Below are positions 36,141-44,089 of a stretch of 44,502 bases of DNA, piece after piece. Made by a program: the position numbers and the translations under genes. Source of the DNA: Gracilibacillus oryzae (GTDB taxonomy: Bacteria > Bacillota > Bacilli > Bacillales > Amphibacillaceae); the NCBI RefSeq assembly GCF_009498735.1, contig NZ_ML762450.1, positions 1 to 44,502 on the forward strand, read 5' to 3'. Within the stretch, counting starts at the first letter, position 1. Every line of letters starts with the position of its first letter. The notes beneath the pieces are model-generated. The model was not told the DNA's origin, did not search any database, and worked only from the letters and a program-made list of their open reading frames with translations.

Positions 36141-37016
36141 TTAGTTCTCCCCCGATCTTTGATTCTTTAATTGGACAATAGAGAGAATTAACAAGATAAA
36201 GAATAGAGCGTACGACATTGTCGCAGCATATCCTAAATTGTTTTGTTTAAAGCCAACCTCGTAAATGTATTGAATTAACGGCCTTGTTGCCCCGCCTGGT
36301 CCACCACCAGTAATTAACAGAATCTGGGCAAATACTTTATAGGATGCAAGTATCTGTAACAAAAGCACCACTCGTCCGATAGGAATAAGCTGCGGCAAGG
36401 TGATATACCTGAACATATCCCAGCGGGAAGCCCCGTCAATTTCACTCGCTTCATACAAGGAAGCAGGAATATCCTGTAAAGCCGCTAAGAATAAGATCAT
36501 ATTGAAACCTACCGTCCACCATAAAGTAACGACAACAATGGTCACCCATGCTAATCCTCTATCTGCCATCCACATCGGCTCCCAGTTAATCCCGAACATC
36601 TGAATGATATTGTTGACGAATCCGTTATATGGCTGAAGCATAAAAATCATCAGAAAAGAAATAACGGAAACCGACAGGATACTCGGAATGAAAAAGGAAC
36701 CACGGAAAAATGTCCTTAATTTCGTATTTAAGTTCGCCAATAATGCCAACCCTAATGCCAGCAAAACCATCGCAGGTGTTGTCAATATTACAAAGAAAGT
36801 CGTATTCCATAACGTTCGCCAAAAGTGTACATCCGAAAACATTTTCACATAATTTTCGAGTCCGACAAATTCTATTTTACGAACCAGAGTCCATTCATAG
36901 AGACTCATCTCCAACCCTTTGAAAATGGGAAAAATCGTAAAGATCACATAAGCAATAAAGAATGGCAATAAAAACGGGATTGCTTTTAAATCTTGATTCC
37001 ACTGTTTCTTTATCAT
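36141..37016 (-). CDS. carbohydrate ABC transporter permease (MalF type)
   Basis: A 291-residue CUT1 permease with six transmembrane helices, partner of the MalG-type protein. EAA loop: LYEASEIDGASRWDMFRYIT followed by LPQLIP. TTG 37019 and ATG 37016 are both in frame; AAGGAGG is seven bases before the ATG, which is chosen. It is separated from the binding-protein gene by a 112-bp gap containing a long hairpin. Confidence 0.9.
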   Translation of the reverse strand: MIKKQWNQDLKAIPFLLPFFIAYVIFTIFPIFKGLEMSLYEWTLVRKIEFVGLENYVKMFSDVHFWRTLWNTTFFVILTTPAMVLLALGLALLANLNTKLRTFFRGSFFIPSILSVSVISFLMIFMLQPYNGFVNNIIQMFGINWEPMWMADRGLAWVTIVVVTLWWTVGFNMILFLAALQDIPASLYEASEIDGASRWDMFRYITLPQLIPIGRVVLLLQILASYKVFAQILLITGGGPGGATRPLIQYIYEVGFKQNNLGYAATMSYALFFILLILSIVQLKNQRSGEN

Positions 37017-37050
37017 CAATTAACCTCCTTTTGTAAGGATGAATGAAATC

Positions 37051-37117
37051 AGGTCTGGTCCAGGTATTCCAACCGTATGGTGACAGATATATTGACAGGA
37101 ATGTCAGGACCAGATCT
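37051..37117 (-). other. intercistronic hairpin after the binding-protein gene
   Basis: AGGTCTGGTCC (37051-37061) pairs with GGACCAGATCT (37107-37117; one G-T pair). A small TGACA / TGTCA hairpin lies inside. No T-tract follows. It probably stabilises the binding-protein mRNA, as proposed for the stem at 17694. Confidence 0.55.
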
Positions 37118-37128
37118 TATCTAATCAC

Positions 37129-38421
37129 TTATTCCGCTATCAATTCGGTTACTTCCTTCTCAATTGTCGAAAACACTTCTTCTGCCGCAGCATCTCCTGC
37201 CCATAATAAATCCAGATTACGTACAACAATATCCTGGATACCACGCGCATGAACAGTACGGTCTGCATATTTTACATAATCAGCGACTTCCGCGTACTCA
37301 CTGCGATATGGCATTTCTTTAAATTCTTCCGATTCAACAACAGTATCTTTAGCCGGAATATGGCCAGCTTTCGCCCACATTGTGCCATTATCTGTAGCAA
37401 ATTTCATAAATTCAACGGCACCTTTTTGTACATCTTGATCGGGCTCGTTATAATATGGCAGTACAAAAGTGTGGGAGCTTGCCCATGCAGCTTCTTGGCC
37501 GAACATATTCGGGAAAGGCATTGGGGTAAAATTAAGACCTTCTGTCGTTTCCCACGTTCCAGTCGCCCAAACACCTGTTGACATTACTGCTGCATTCCCT
37601 GATTGAAAGTCGCTGTAGAAATCAGCTAAATTTATAGGCGTAACTTCATGTGTATGGTAAAAGTCATAAATATAGTTTGCTGCTGTAATTGCTTTCTCGT
37701 GGTCCAAGGCATAAGTTGGATTCTCCAGATCACCGGAAACGATATTCTCTCCTCCCAACTGGTTATATAGCGCCCACCAGATTCGGTACGGGTCCTCCCC
37801 AGCACTAGGGAAAGCGAAAGCTATTTTATCTTCTGGCAGCGCTTCCTTAAGAGAAGTTAAAAATGAAACAAAGCCTTCAGGAGTTTCTTCAAATTTTGGT
37901 GTGCCATCATCGTTCAGCAGTCCAGCTTCTTGGACAAGATCATTATTAATATACATAATTTCCGGGTGAGTATCGATTGGCACAGCATAGTTATTGCCAT
38001 CATAAATAGTGACATCTAAAACATTTTGATTAAACTCATCCCAAACAAGCCCAACATCCGCCGCATAATCATTAATATTCGTTACGAGTCCCTGGCTGAC
38101 TAGTTCAGGCAAAACATGACTGTGAGCTATTGCCAGATCAGGTCCCTTTCCTGATCCTACACTTGTAAGTAACTTTGTATAATATTCTTCATATTCCTGC
38201 TGCACATTATTTACGAAATACTTGTCTTGACTTTCATTAAATGCCGTCACAATTTCATCCATGTACCCCGCATCTCCACCACTAAACAAATTCCACATCA
38301 CTACTTCCGTAGCCCCTTCCGGAATTTCCACATCATTTCCTGTTGTCCCAGAATTGGAACATGCGGTCAATAACAACGCAGCGAAAACGACAACAATAAG
38401 TGTACTAAACCCCTTTTTCAT
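37129..38421 (-). CDS. sugar-binding lipoprotein (CUT1 ABC transporter)
   Basis: A 430-residue lipoprotein: signal peptide with lipobox LLTAC (Cys21), then a family-1 extracellular binding fold (VVMWNLFSGGDAGYMDEIVT, VGSGKGPDLAIAHSHVLPEL, SGNAAVMSTGVWATGTWETT). It is first in the operon with the two permeases and GH2, and presumably binds the oligosaccharide that GH2 later cleaves. A TTGACA/TATTCT promoter overlapped by a full cre site lies 80-110 bp upstream. Confidence 0.92.
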   Translation of the reverse strand: MKKGFSTLIVVVFAALLLTACSNSGTTGNDVEIPEGATEVVMWNLFSGGDAGYMDEIVTAFNESQDKYFVNNVQQEYEEYYTKLLTSVGSGKGPDLAIAHSHVLPELVSQGLVTNINDYAADVGLVWDEFNQNVLDVTIYDGNNYAVPIDTHPEIMYINNDLVQEAGLLNDDGTPKFEETPEGFVSFLTSLKEALPEDKIAFAFPSAGEDPYRIWWALYNQLGGENIVSGDLENPTYALDHEKAITAANYIYDFYHTHEVTPINLADFYSDFQSGNAAVMSTGVWATGTWETTEGLNFTPMPFPNMFGQEAAWASSHTFVLPYYNEPDQDVQKGAVEFMKFATDNGTMWAKAGHIPAKDTVVESEEFKEMPYRSEYAEVADYVKYADRTVHARGIQDIVVRNLDLLWAGDAAAEEVFSTIEKEVTELIAE

Positions 38422-38501
38422 GCTGGCTCCTCCCTTTATCTTTGAATATTATATTAGTTACAAATAAAATGTTTAATTACACTTTTTCTGTAACTTAGGT
38501 A

Positions 38502-38531
38502 TAGAATACGCTTACATTTTATAGATGTCAA
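38502..38531 (-). promoter_or_regulatory. sigma-A promoter overlapped by a consensus cre (CcpA) site
   Basis: On the minus strand -35 TTGACA (38526-38531), a 17-bp spacer and -10 TATTCT (38503-38508). ATGTAAGCGTATTCTA (38502-38517) fits the 16-base cre consensus WTGNAANCGNWNNCWW at every position and covers the -10 and most of the spacer. This predicts strong carbon catabolite repression of the binding-protein/permease/GH2 operon. Confidence 0.8.
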
Positions 38532-38943
38532 CACTTATTGCACCTTTTTGGTTAATTTATTTATATCTTTCTTTCGACATTTATATCATAACGGGTAACA
38601 AATTAAATATTATAGTTATCTAAGTCAGGGATATTATTTCTATTAGCTTGATTTAATTGATTTTTCCACTTTTTTAGATCATTTACATTTGATTGGCGAA
38701 AAGTATTATTACGTTTTGATACATCTTTTTTGTATTAATTACAAGATTCGACTCTTGAGAAAGTAAAAAAAATGATTCCCATCAAGTTGAAAGGAATCCT
38801 AGGGTTGCATTATATTACCCTTAGTATATTGAATAGCTGCAATTACTGTCATTATGTGCGTAAGTTCCGAAACCTTCCGCTTCCTCCAATAAGCAAAGAG
38901 AGAACAATTTATAACCGTTTCGACCTGCTTCCCTCTTCAAAAA
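38532..38943. other. gene-free region upstream of the glycan operon
   Basis: Apart from the terminator at 38774-38798 I see no gene: short open frames on both strands lack ribosome binding sites and have unlikely compositions. The stretch is very AT-rich between 38532 and 38770, which may suit upstream promoter elements or regulator binding. Confidence 0.5.
38774..38798 (-). terminator. rho-independent terminator downstream of the small membrane-protein gene
   Basis: The stem GATTCC (38774-38779) / GGAATC (38793-38798) is followed on the minus strand by ATTTTTTTTA. It lies about 150 bp past the stop of the membrane-protein gene ending at 38944. Confidence 0.65.
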
Positions 38944-39219
38944 TTAATCTGCCTTTTTACTTTCTGCTTCTGGATTAGTAGAATCTTCACTCTTAAAACT
39001 GCCAAAAACACCAAGAGCTAAACCTAATAACATAATGAAAAAGCCAGTGCCAGTCGACCCTATCATTAGCAAGATTCCCCCAAAAAGAGTGAGATGAATA
39101 CCAAAAAGTTGTATTTGTACCGCGGCAGGTCTAATAAAACCAACAGCATAAAAAAAGAAAAAACCTATAACAGTTAAGAGAAGAATAGCAAATAAAATAA
39201 TTCCAACAACTTGCAACAA
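38944..39219 (-). CDS. small membrane protein, unknown function
   Basis: About 91 residues with three hydrophobic segments (VVGIILFAILLLTVIGFFFF, LFGIHLTLFGGILLMIG, GFFIMLLGLALGVFG) and a hydrophilic tail ending AESKKAD. No family is recognised. The open frame extends to 39303, but the only good ribosome binding site (AGGAGG, 39228-39233) is eight bases before TTG 39219, so the short form is preferred. The gene is divergent from the membrane-protein gene at 39481. Confidence 0.55.
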   Translation of the reverse strand: MLQVVGIILFAILLLTVIGFFFFYAVGFIRPAAVQIQLFGIHLTLFGGILLMIGSTGTGFFIMLLGLALGVFGSFKSEDSTNPEAESKKAD

Positions 39220-39480
39220 TATCTGCACCTCCTGTATTCCTGCATATGGAAGCAGTGGTATAAGATAGTTTAAGTGTATCACAATTATCTTGACGGTGGA
39301 CACAGGATTACACGTTCACCAACCTTCCATTTGCTACGCCTCGAGCCTTATTTCCCTCATAGGTTTAACCTAGTATAATAAAGAGTGACTTTGATAAGCG
39401 GGATATTTTTCCTCCGTTTTAGCGAAACTTATCAAGAGCTTAACGTCTGTAATAATAATCTCGATAAAGGAGCATTCGAT

Positions 39481-39873
39481 ATGTGGAAGAGAGTTGCTAT
39501 GATTTTTTTAACCCTGACATTCGCTATTATTATCCTGTTATTAGCTGCAAAAAATCCGACAGGACCTAATACCGTTTCTTTTGATGAACCAATTGGGCTT
39601 TTGCTGTCTGCCGGGATGGTAGTAGTATTATTTTTGCCACCTCTTATTTTAGCTTTTTTTCAACATCTAGTTGCAAGAATCGTTTCTGCCATTTATCAAG
39701 GATTTTTCGTTCTTAGTTTTTTAATCCTTATTCCAGTAGGCTTTCTTGCACCTGACTTCGGGGTGATTATCGTCGCTGTTGCAGGTATTATTATTAGTAT
39801 TTGCAGTATTGTTGTCACAATTGTTGCGGGAAGAAAAAAAGGATATCCAGACTCAGTAAAAATGTATGTATGA
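39481..39873 (+). CDS. small membrane protein with four hydrophobic segments
   Basis: 130 residues with four predicted helices (VAMIFLTLTFAIIILLLAA, IGLLLSAGMVVVLFLPPLIL, AIYQGFFVLSFLILIPVGFL, GVIIVAVAGIIISICSIVVT) and a short basic tail. No family is recognised. Longer in-frame sequence starts at 39385, but AAAGGAG eight bases before ATG 39481 supports the short form. TATAAT at 39374-39379 may be its -10. Its stop codon touches the start of structured element copy B. Confidence 0.6.
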   Translation: MWKRVAMIFLTLTFAIIILLLAAKNPTGPNTVSFDEPIGLLLSAGMVVVLFLPPLILAFFQHLVARIVSAIYQGFFVLSFLILIPVGFLAPDFGVIIVAVAGIIISICSIVVTIVAGRKKGYPDSVKMYV

Positions 39874-40311
39874 AAGTAGTCCCTATGCAATCCGGACAAA
39901 TTAATTGAATCGTCTGGATTATTTGCTTTTTGAAAACAGAATCTATCATCCTATACTCAATAACTGGTCCTTCTTTTGGAGCGAGACTTTCATTGGAATA
40001 AATGAACGTGCCTGATCTTCCCTCAAGTGCCCCTCTTTTCATGATGGTATTCGTTCCACTTATTAGTCTAGAAGATCACAAAAAGCTGGGGAAAATGCGA
40101 GACTCCAGTTGTTCAGCGCGAGCTGAAAATCCACTTGGTAAAGTGACTTTCTTTACCAAGTTAGTTGAAGCCGTGCCCACGGTAAAGAAGACACTGCTCA
40201 AGCGCATTTTGCTTGAGTAGATGTCGCCCTTATGCCCGTGGTGAAAGCGAGTATTTTCCCCAGCGGTGAGCTAGCACAAACTAAATTAGTACATTTGTAA
40301 TGAGACACTTG
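39873..40311 (+). repeat. dispersed structured element, copy B (RNA-like, 439 bp)
   Basis: Homologous to copy A over its whole length and in the same orientation, again starting AAAGTAGT right at the end of a plus-strand gene. Stems: AATCCGGAC / GTCTGGATT (39889-39920), TGATCTTC (40013-40020) / GAAGATCA (40071-40078), and the main domain GCTGGGGAAAAT (40085-40096) / ATTTTCCCCAGC (40253-40264). Relative to copy A it has about 60 extra bases inside the main domain, between CCCACGG and CCGTGG, forming an additional hairpin around GCTCAAGC / GCTTGAG. It fills the gap before the PIN-domain gene. Confidence 0.85.
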
Positions 40312-40365
40312 TGTATTTATTATGCAATTTTCGAATGTTTTTATGTCTCAACCCTCTCCCCATTT

Positions 40366-41466
40366 TTATACGAATTCCACTTCTCCAGCAAATAGGTTCA
40401 CCTTTTCCATACGGATAACGGGCATATGAATGCTCGCACTTATTGTGAACATTTTGTCTGCAGACAGGATCACAATGTCTTCCTCGCTCTGGTATTCATA
40501 CAGATAATCTGCAATAATTTTTTCATCATTTTCGTCTATTCGCAGATTGTTAGCTCGCATAAACTGAGCATTCCACTTTTTGACGATAAAATCACACGGT
40601 TTGTTTGTGCGTTTGCCATTTTCAACAAGTTCATCCAACCTGTCACGAGCTCGCTTGCCTTTGGATTTCTTCTCAGCGTCTCCCTTTTTTATATTATAAT
40701 CCCATTCCCCCTGCACTGTTTTGCTGATCAACAGTTTATGACGTTTAAGCTCTTCCATGATATAGTCATCACATTCCATCAGGATGTTTGTGTCGATGGC
40801 AATTCTCACATTTTTATTATCCCAATATCTCAAGCTGCTGATATTTGTATTCATAATTTTTAACATGTCATTATAAGACACCAGGTGTTTCTCCAGCTCT
40901 GCATGCAATTGTTCCATATAAAGATAAATTTGTTTGTTTCGTGCACGAACAGAATGGATCTCTTTTTTTAATTGGGCTGCTGCCTTCTTTTCCTTTTTGA
41001 CTATCTTAGTTAAGTCAGTAAACTGTCCTTCGACATCCTCCCTTTCTGTTTCCATTACTCTCACCGCTTTCTTCACCTTTAAGAGACGGCAGACCTGGTA
41101 TACAGCTAACATCCTTTTTACCATTCCAAAAGCAAGAAGAACGATAACCGTTTCCTTCAACGCCTGAGTCCAATTCCAACCAGCAGAAATGTTGGAAACG
41201 ATAAGAAAACCAATGGCAAGAAAAGACAGGAAAGTAAGGATGTCCATTTTTTCTTTACTGTCTTTTTCTGAACTCAAGCGCCAGATCATTGACTCTGGTA
41301 TGAAGATGGCAGAAAGGATGCCATCTACGAAATCGTAATCAATTTTCTTACTGTCATCTTCTATACCAAGCATTTCATGAAGCAAATGAGAATAAATCGA
41401 AAATAATATACAACCAATCAGGAAGGGAAGCCCCATCCAGTAACAGACAAAATTAATAATCTCCAT
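40366..41466 (-). CDS. membrane-anchored PIN-domain protein (putative ribonuclease)
   Basis: 366 residues. Hydrophobic segments at about 6-28, 76-95 and 103-120 anchor it; a basic coiled coil runs about 130-205; the C-terminal ~150 residues form a PIN-like domain with the expected acidic set: Asp225 (IAIDTNILM), Glu254 (VQGEWDY), Asp314 (DENDEKIIADYL) and Asp337 (VILSADKMF). PIN domains are Mg-dependent endoribonucleases. A membrane anchor plus coiled coil is unlike ordinary VapC toxins. It follows a Gln/Glu-rich coiled-coil membrane protein by 15 bp, forming a two-gene operon. No antitoxin gene is evident. The domain call comes from motifs; the biological role is unknown. Confidence 0.75.
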   Translation of the reverse strand: MEIINFVCYWMGLPFLIGCILFSIYSHLLHEMLGIEDDSKKIDYDFVDGILSAIFIPESMIWRLSSEKDSKEKMDILTFLSFLAIGFLIVSNISAGWNWTQALKETVIVLLAFGMVKRMLAVYQVCRLLKVKKAVRVMETEREDVEGQFTDLTKIVKKEKKAAAQLKKEIHSVRARNKQIYLYMEQLHAELEKHLVSYNDMLKIMNTNISSLRYWDNKNVRIAIDTNILMECDDYIMEELKRHKLLISKTVQGEWDYNIKKGDAEKKSKGKRARDRLDELVENGKRTNKPCDFIVKKWNAQFMRANNLRIDENDEKIIADYLYEYQSEEDIVILSADKMFTISASIHMPVIRMEKVNLFAGEVEFV

Positions 41467-41481
41467 TAATCAACATCCTCT

Positions 41482-42339
41482 CTAATAATCATTTGGGTCA
41501 TGATGGCCAAAATCATCATAACTGTTATAGTCATCCATTGAATCATAATCATCTTGCTGTGAGTCGAAATCATCAAAAGGGTCATTGTTACTGTAATCAT
41601 CAGAATGAAAGCCCATCCCGTTTGCCTCGCCATCTTCCATTTCAGCGCGAATCATATCGCCATTGGTATTGTTCATCTCTTCTTCCATCTGCCTTTGCTG
41701 CTCTTCCATCAATCGCTGCTGTTCTTCCATTTGCAGCTGTTCATCCAACTGTCGCTGTTCCTCATCCATTTGTGTCTGAAACTCATCATCCTGTCGTTGC
41801 TGTTCTTCTATCAGCTCCTGCTCTTCTTCCCATTCCTGCTCCGCGATCAGTTCCTGCTCTTCCAGCAACTGGTCATCCTCCTCCATTTCATCTTCGATCG
41901 ATAACTGGTTTTCAAAAAAGCTATCTCGCTCTTCAAGAACCTCTTTATAACTGTGAATATTTTCTTCATACGTACTGAATAATTCCAGATTGCTCATTTC
42001 ATCCAGGTCAGTCTGATTGTATGTATTCAGGATACTGAGTGCCTGTCCTTCTGTAAGACTGGATTGTAATATGGTGTTTCGCTTTTGGATAAACTGTTCT
42101 TTAAACTGAAGCCAGCTTTCTTGCTCTGTTTGTGACTGTTTCAGCACACCCTGCAGCTCTTCTCCTTTTTTGGCAATGGTTTCCTGTACCACTGTCAGAT
42201 CATTTAACTTTTCTTGTTTGTCTTGAAGTTGTTCTTTTACGGAATGTAATTGCTCCTTCAAACCTTCTAAATCGTGATCTTTCGTAAAAAATACTAATAA
42301 ACCCAGAATAAGCATGATAATAATGACGATTGTTTCCAA
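41482..42339 (-). CDS. membrane-anchored Gln/Glu-rich coiled-coil protein with acidic tail
   Basis: 285 residues: an N-terminal transmembrane helix (IVIIIMLILGLLVFF), a coiled coil about 22-80 (LKEQLHSVKEQLQDKQEKLN), a middle helical part, then a long repeat-rich stretch of EEQ/EEQQRQM units at about 150-225, and a disordered C-terminal tail rich in Asp, Asn, Ser and Tyr ending HHDPNDY. The start is TTG at 42339 after GAGGAGG. It is the first gene of the operon with the PIN-domain protein. The coiled coils of both products suggest they bind each other. No family is recognised. Confidence 0.75.
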   Translation of the reverse strand: METIVIIIMLILGLLVFFTKDHDLEGLKEQLHSVKEQLQDKQEKLNDLTVVQETIAKKGEELQGVLKQSQTEQESWLQFKEQFIQKRNTILQSSLTEGQALSILNTYNQTDLDEMSNLELFSTYEENIHSYKEVLEERDSFFENQLSIEDEMEEDDQLLEEQELIAEQEWEEEQELIEEQQRQDDEFQTQMDEEQRQLDEQLQMEEQQRLMEEQQRQMEEEMNNTNGDMIRAEMEDGEANGMGFHSDDYSNNDPFDDFDSQQDDYDSMDDYNSYDDFGHHDPNDY

Positions 42340-42498
42340 ATTTTTTCTCCTCCTCTTGATTCAGCAATTATTTTATGCTAAATTTTAATTATGGCTAAAA
42401 TTCGATAACTAATGTAAATTTATCGTTGTTGAATTATCATATAACGAAAGATAAAAAAATACAATCATTTTTTTTAGAAGTTTAAAGGAGGAAGTGAA

Positions 42499-43026
42499 GT
42501 GGAACTATTTCAGATTTATACAATAAGAGGAAGCAGATTATGGCCGGCAGCCATTTACCAGCAGGAACAAACAGGTGAACTTACACAGTTACATAGCTTA
42601 GAAGAAATCAAACAAACATTAATTGCTAATGAGGAAATCGGCGTATGTGAATACAGCTCTCTGGGGGACTTTACTATAGATGATGTAATGTTTTATAAAA
42701 AAGGGATGATTGGCTCGATTGTCGGCCCAGTCCCTTTCACACCAATTAATCAAATGACACTGGATCATGTTTTATCAATTAAAGAAGCGGCTGAAATCTG
42801 GAAACTGTCAGATGGCAATATTATTCGCAAAGCAATTGATCGCGGCAATTTTGAGAAAGGAGAAGTCCGGAAGTCAGGCTCCACTTGGTTAATTTCCTAT
42901 GCAGGAATGCAGCGGATGTATGAAGCAGTGCCTGAGACTAAAGAAGAAGACTTCCCGCGGCTTCGCGTCCACAAGATGGAATTCAATTTCGAGAAAGGCA
43001 AAATGAAGCCAATCCCATTATTTTAA
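42499..43026 (+). CDS. small protein with excisionase-like helix-turn-helix
   Basis: 175 residues. An N-terminal ~90-residue domain (ELFQIYTIRGSRLWPAAIY) of unknown type is followed by a MerR/excisionase-like HTH at about 92-145 (LSIKEAAEIWKLSDGNIIRK, then GSTWLISYAGMQRMYE) and a basic tail. The start is GTG at 42499, seven bases after GGAGG. It is divergent from the coiled-coil/PIN operon, so it could regulate that operon; this is suggested only by position. Confidence 0.7.
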   Translation: MELFQIYTIRGSRLWPAAIYQQEQTGELTQLHSLEEIKQTLIANEEIGVCEYSSLGDFTIDDVMFYKKGMIGSIVGPVPFTPINQMTLDHVLSIKEAAEIWKLSDGNIIRKAIDRGNFEKGEVRKSGSTWLISYAGMQRMYEAVPETKEEDFPRLRVHKMEFNFEKGKMKPIPLF

Positions 43027-43067
43027 ATATCCCGGGACAAGCTCTCATTTTGCGAGGAGGAAGAAAA

Positions 43068-43418
43068 ATGTTCGGTATACCGTCAAAGTATCCTTTAGAT
43101 AAAATTGCTTGTAATAGTTGTGATGATCCGGAGGTGATTCGACTGATACGGCATCGCGCGTGCTTTAATCAGTTTGTTTTGATGATATGGCTAGTGATTC
43201 CTTTTGCTTTTCTCTACAGTAGAAATCACAGTTTTGCCTGGCTGCTCCTTACTGTCCTCACACTTTTTTGTATCTTGAGTGTTATTCAGATTTACAGGAT
43301 GATAAAGTTTTATAAAAGGGAAAAAGAAGAGTGGTACCTGTTTTGTTTATCCTGCAAACATATGGGGACAGCACCTGCAAAGGATGTAACAGACATTGAA
43401 GTAAGAGAAACGGAATAA
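43068..43418 (+). CDS. small membrane protein with two CxxC motifs
   Basis: 116 residues: CNSC at 15-18, two transmembrane helices in the middle (FVLMIWLVIPFAFLY and WLLLTVLTLFCILSVIQI), then CLSC near residue 97. The paired CxxC motifs on the two ends, which would face the same side, could form one zinc site. GAGGAGG lies five bases before ATG 43068. It lies 41 bp after the HTH gene and 17 bp before the oxidoreductase, so the three may be one operon. No family is recognised. Confidence 0.65.
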   Translation: MFGIPSKYPLDKIACNSCDDPEVIRLIRHRACFNQFVLMIWLVIPFAFLYSRNHSFAWLLLTVLTLFCILSVIQIYRMIKFYKREKEEWYLFCLSCKHMGTAPAKDVTDIEVRETE

Positions 43419-43435
43419 AGAATGGAGAGATTTTG

Positions 43436-44056
43436 ATGAATATTTTGTTATTAGGTGCGACAGGAAGAGTCGGCAATAAGATTTTAGCAAAGGCGATAGC
43501 AGATCAGCATCATGTCACCGCACTCGTCCGCTCACCTGAAAAACTGACGATACAGTCTGATTATTTGAATATTATAGACGGAAATGTTTTGAATGAAGGA
43601 GATATTGCTAGTTCGATGGCTGATGCTGATGTTGTGATCAGCGCTTTAAACACAGACAAAAATAATACACTTACCAAAAGCATGCCGCTAATTATTGATG
43701 CAATGAAACAGCATGAGATTTCCCGGATTGTTACAATCGGAACTGCAGGAATTTTGGATAGCCGGAGCCAGCCGGATAAGTATCGTTTCCAGACAAATGA
43801 ATCCAAACGCCGGTCCACAACCGCTGCAGAAGATCACTTGGCTGCCTATCAGCATTTGAAAGAATCAGACCTTGAATGGACAATCGTGTGCCCTACTTAT
43901 TTACCTGAGGGTCATGAAAAAGGCCAATACCTAACAGAAAAAAATTTACTCCCGCTTGATGGCAAGGAGATTAAGACAGGAGATACTGCAGCATTTGCAT
44001 ACGCAGAGCTGTTCGAGAAAAATTTTGTTCACTTTCGTGTGGGGATTGCTTATTAA
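43436..44056 (+). CDS. NAD(P)-binding oxidoreductase, atypical SDR (YwnB/NmrA-like)
   Basis: A 206-residue Rossmann-fold protein. The dinucleotide-binding motif LLLGATGRVGNKIL is at the N terminus, followed by ALVRSPEKL, DADVVISAL, IVTIGTAGI and DLEWTIVCPTYL. These fit atypical short-chain dehydrogenases of the NAD(P)H-binding (YwnB) group, which include flavin reductase-like and regulatory members. ATG 43436 is chosen over the adjacent TTG; GGAGAG lies upstream. Substrate unknown. Confidence 0.85.
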   Translation: MNILLLGATGRVGNKILAKAIADQHHVTALVRSPEKLTIQSDYLNIIDGNVLNEGDIASSMADADVVISALNTDKNNTLTKSMPLIIDAMKQHEISRIVTIGTAGILDSRSQPDKYRFQTNESKRRSTTAAEDHLAAYQHLKESDLEWTIVCPTYLPEGHEKGQYLTEKNLLPLDGKEIKTGDTAAFAYAELFEKNFVHFRVGIAY

Positions 44057-44089
44057 GAGAAGGGTAAATGATTAGGCGTTCTCTTTTTC

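Noticed and set aside
38772-38978. 68-codon open frame upstream of the membrane-protein gene end
   Set aside because: No ribosome binding site. It begins inside the terminator stem and overlaps the end of the minus-strand gene.
40366-41466. Classical VapC toxin of a VapBC module
   Set aside because: The PIN domain is at the C terminus of a three-segment membrane protein of 366 residues, and no small antitoxin gene precedes it.
41493-41978. Open frames antisense to the coiled-coil gene
   Set aside because: They are low-complexity shadows of the EEQ repeat coding sequence, and no ribosome binding site was found.
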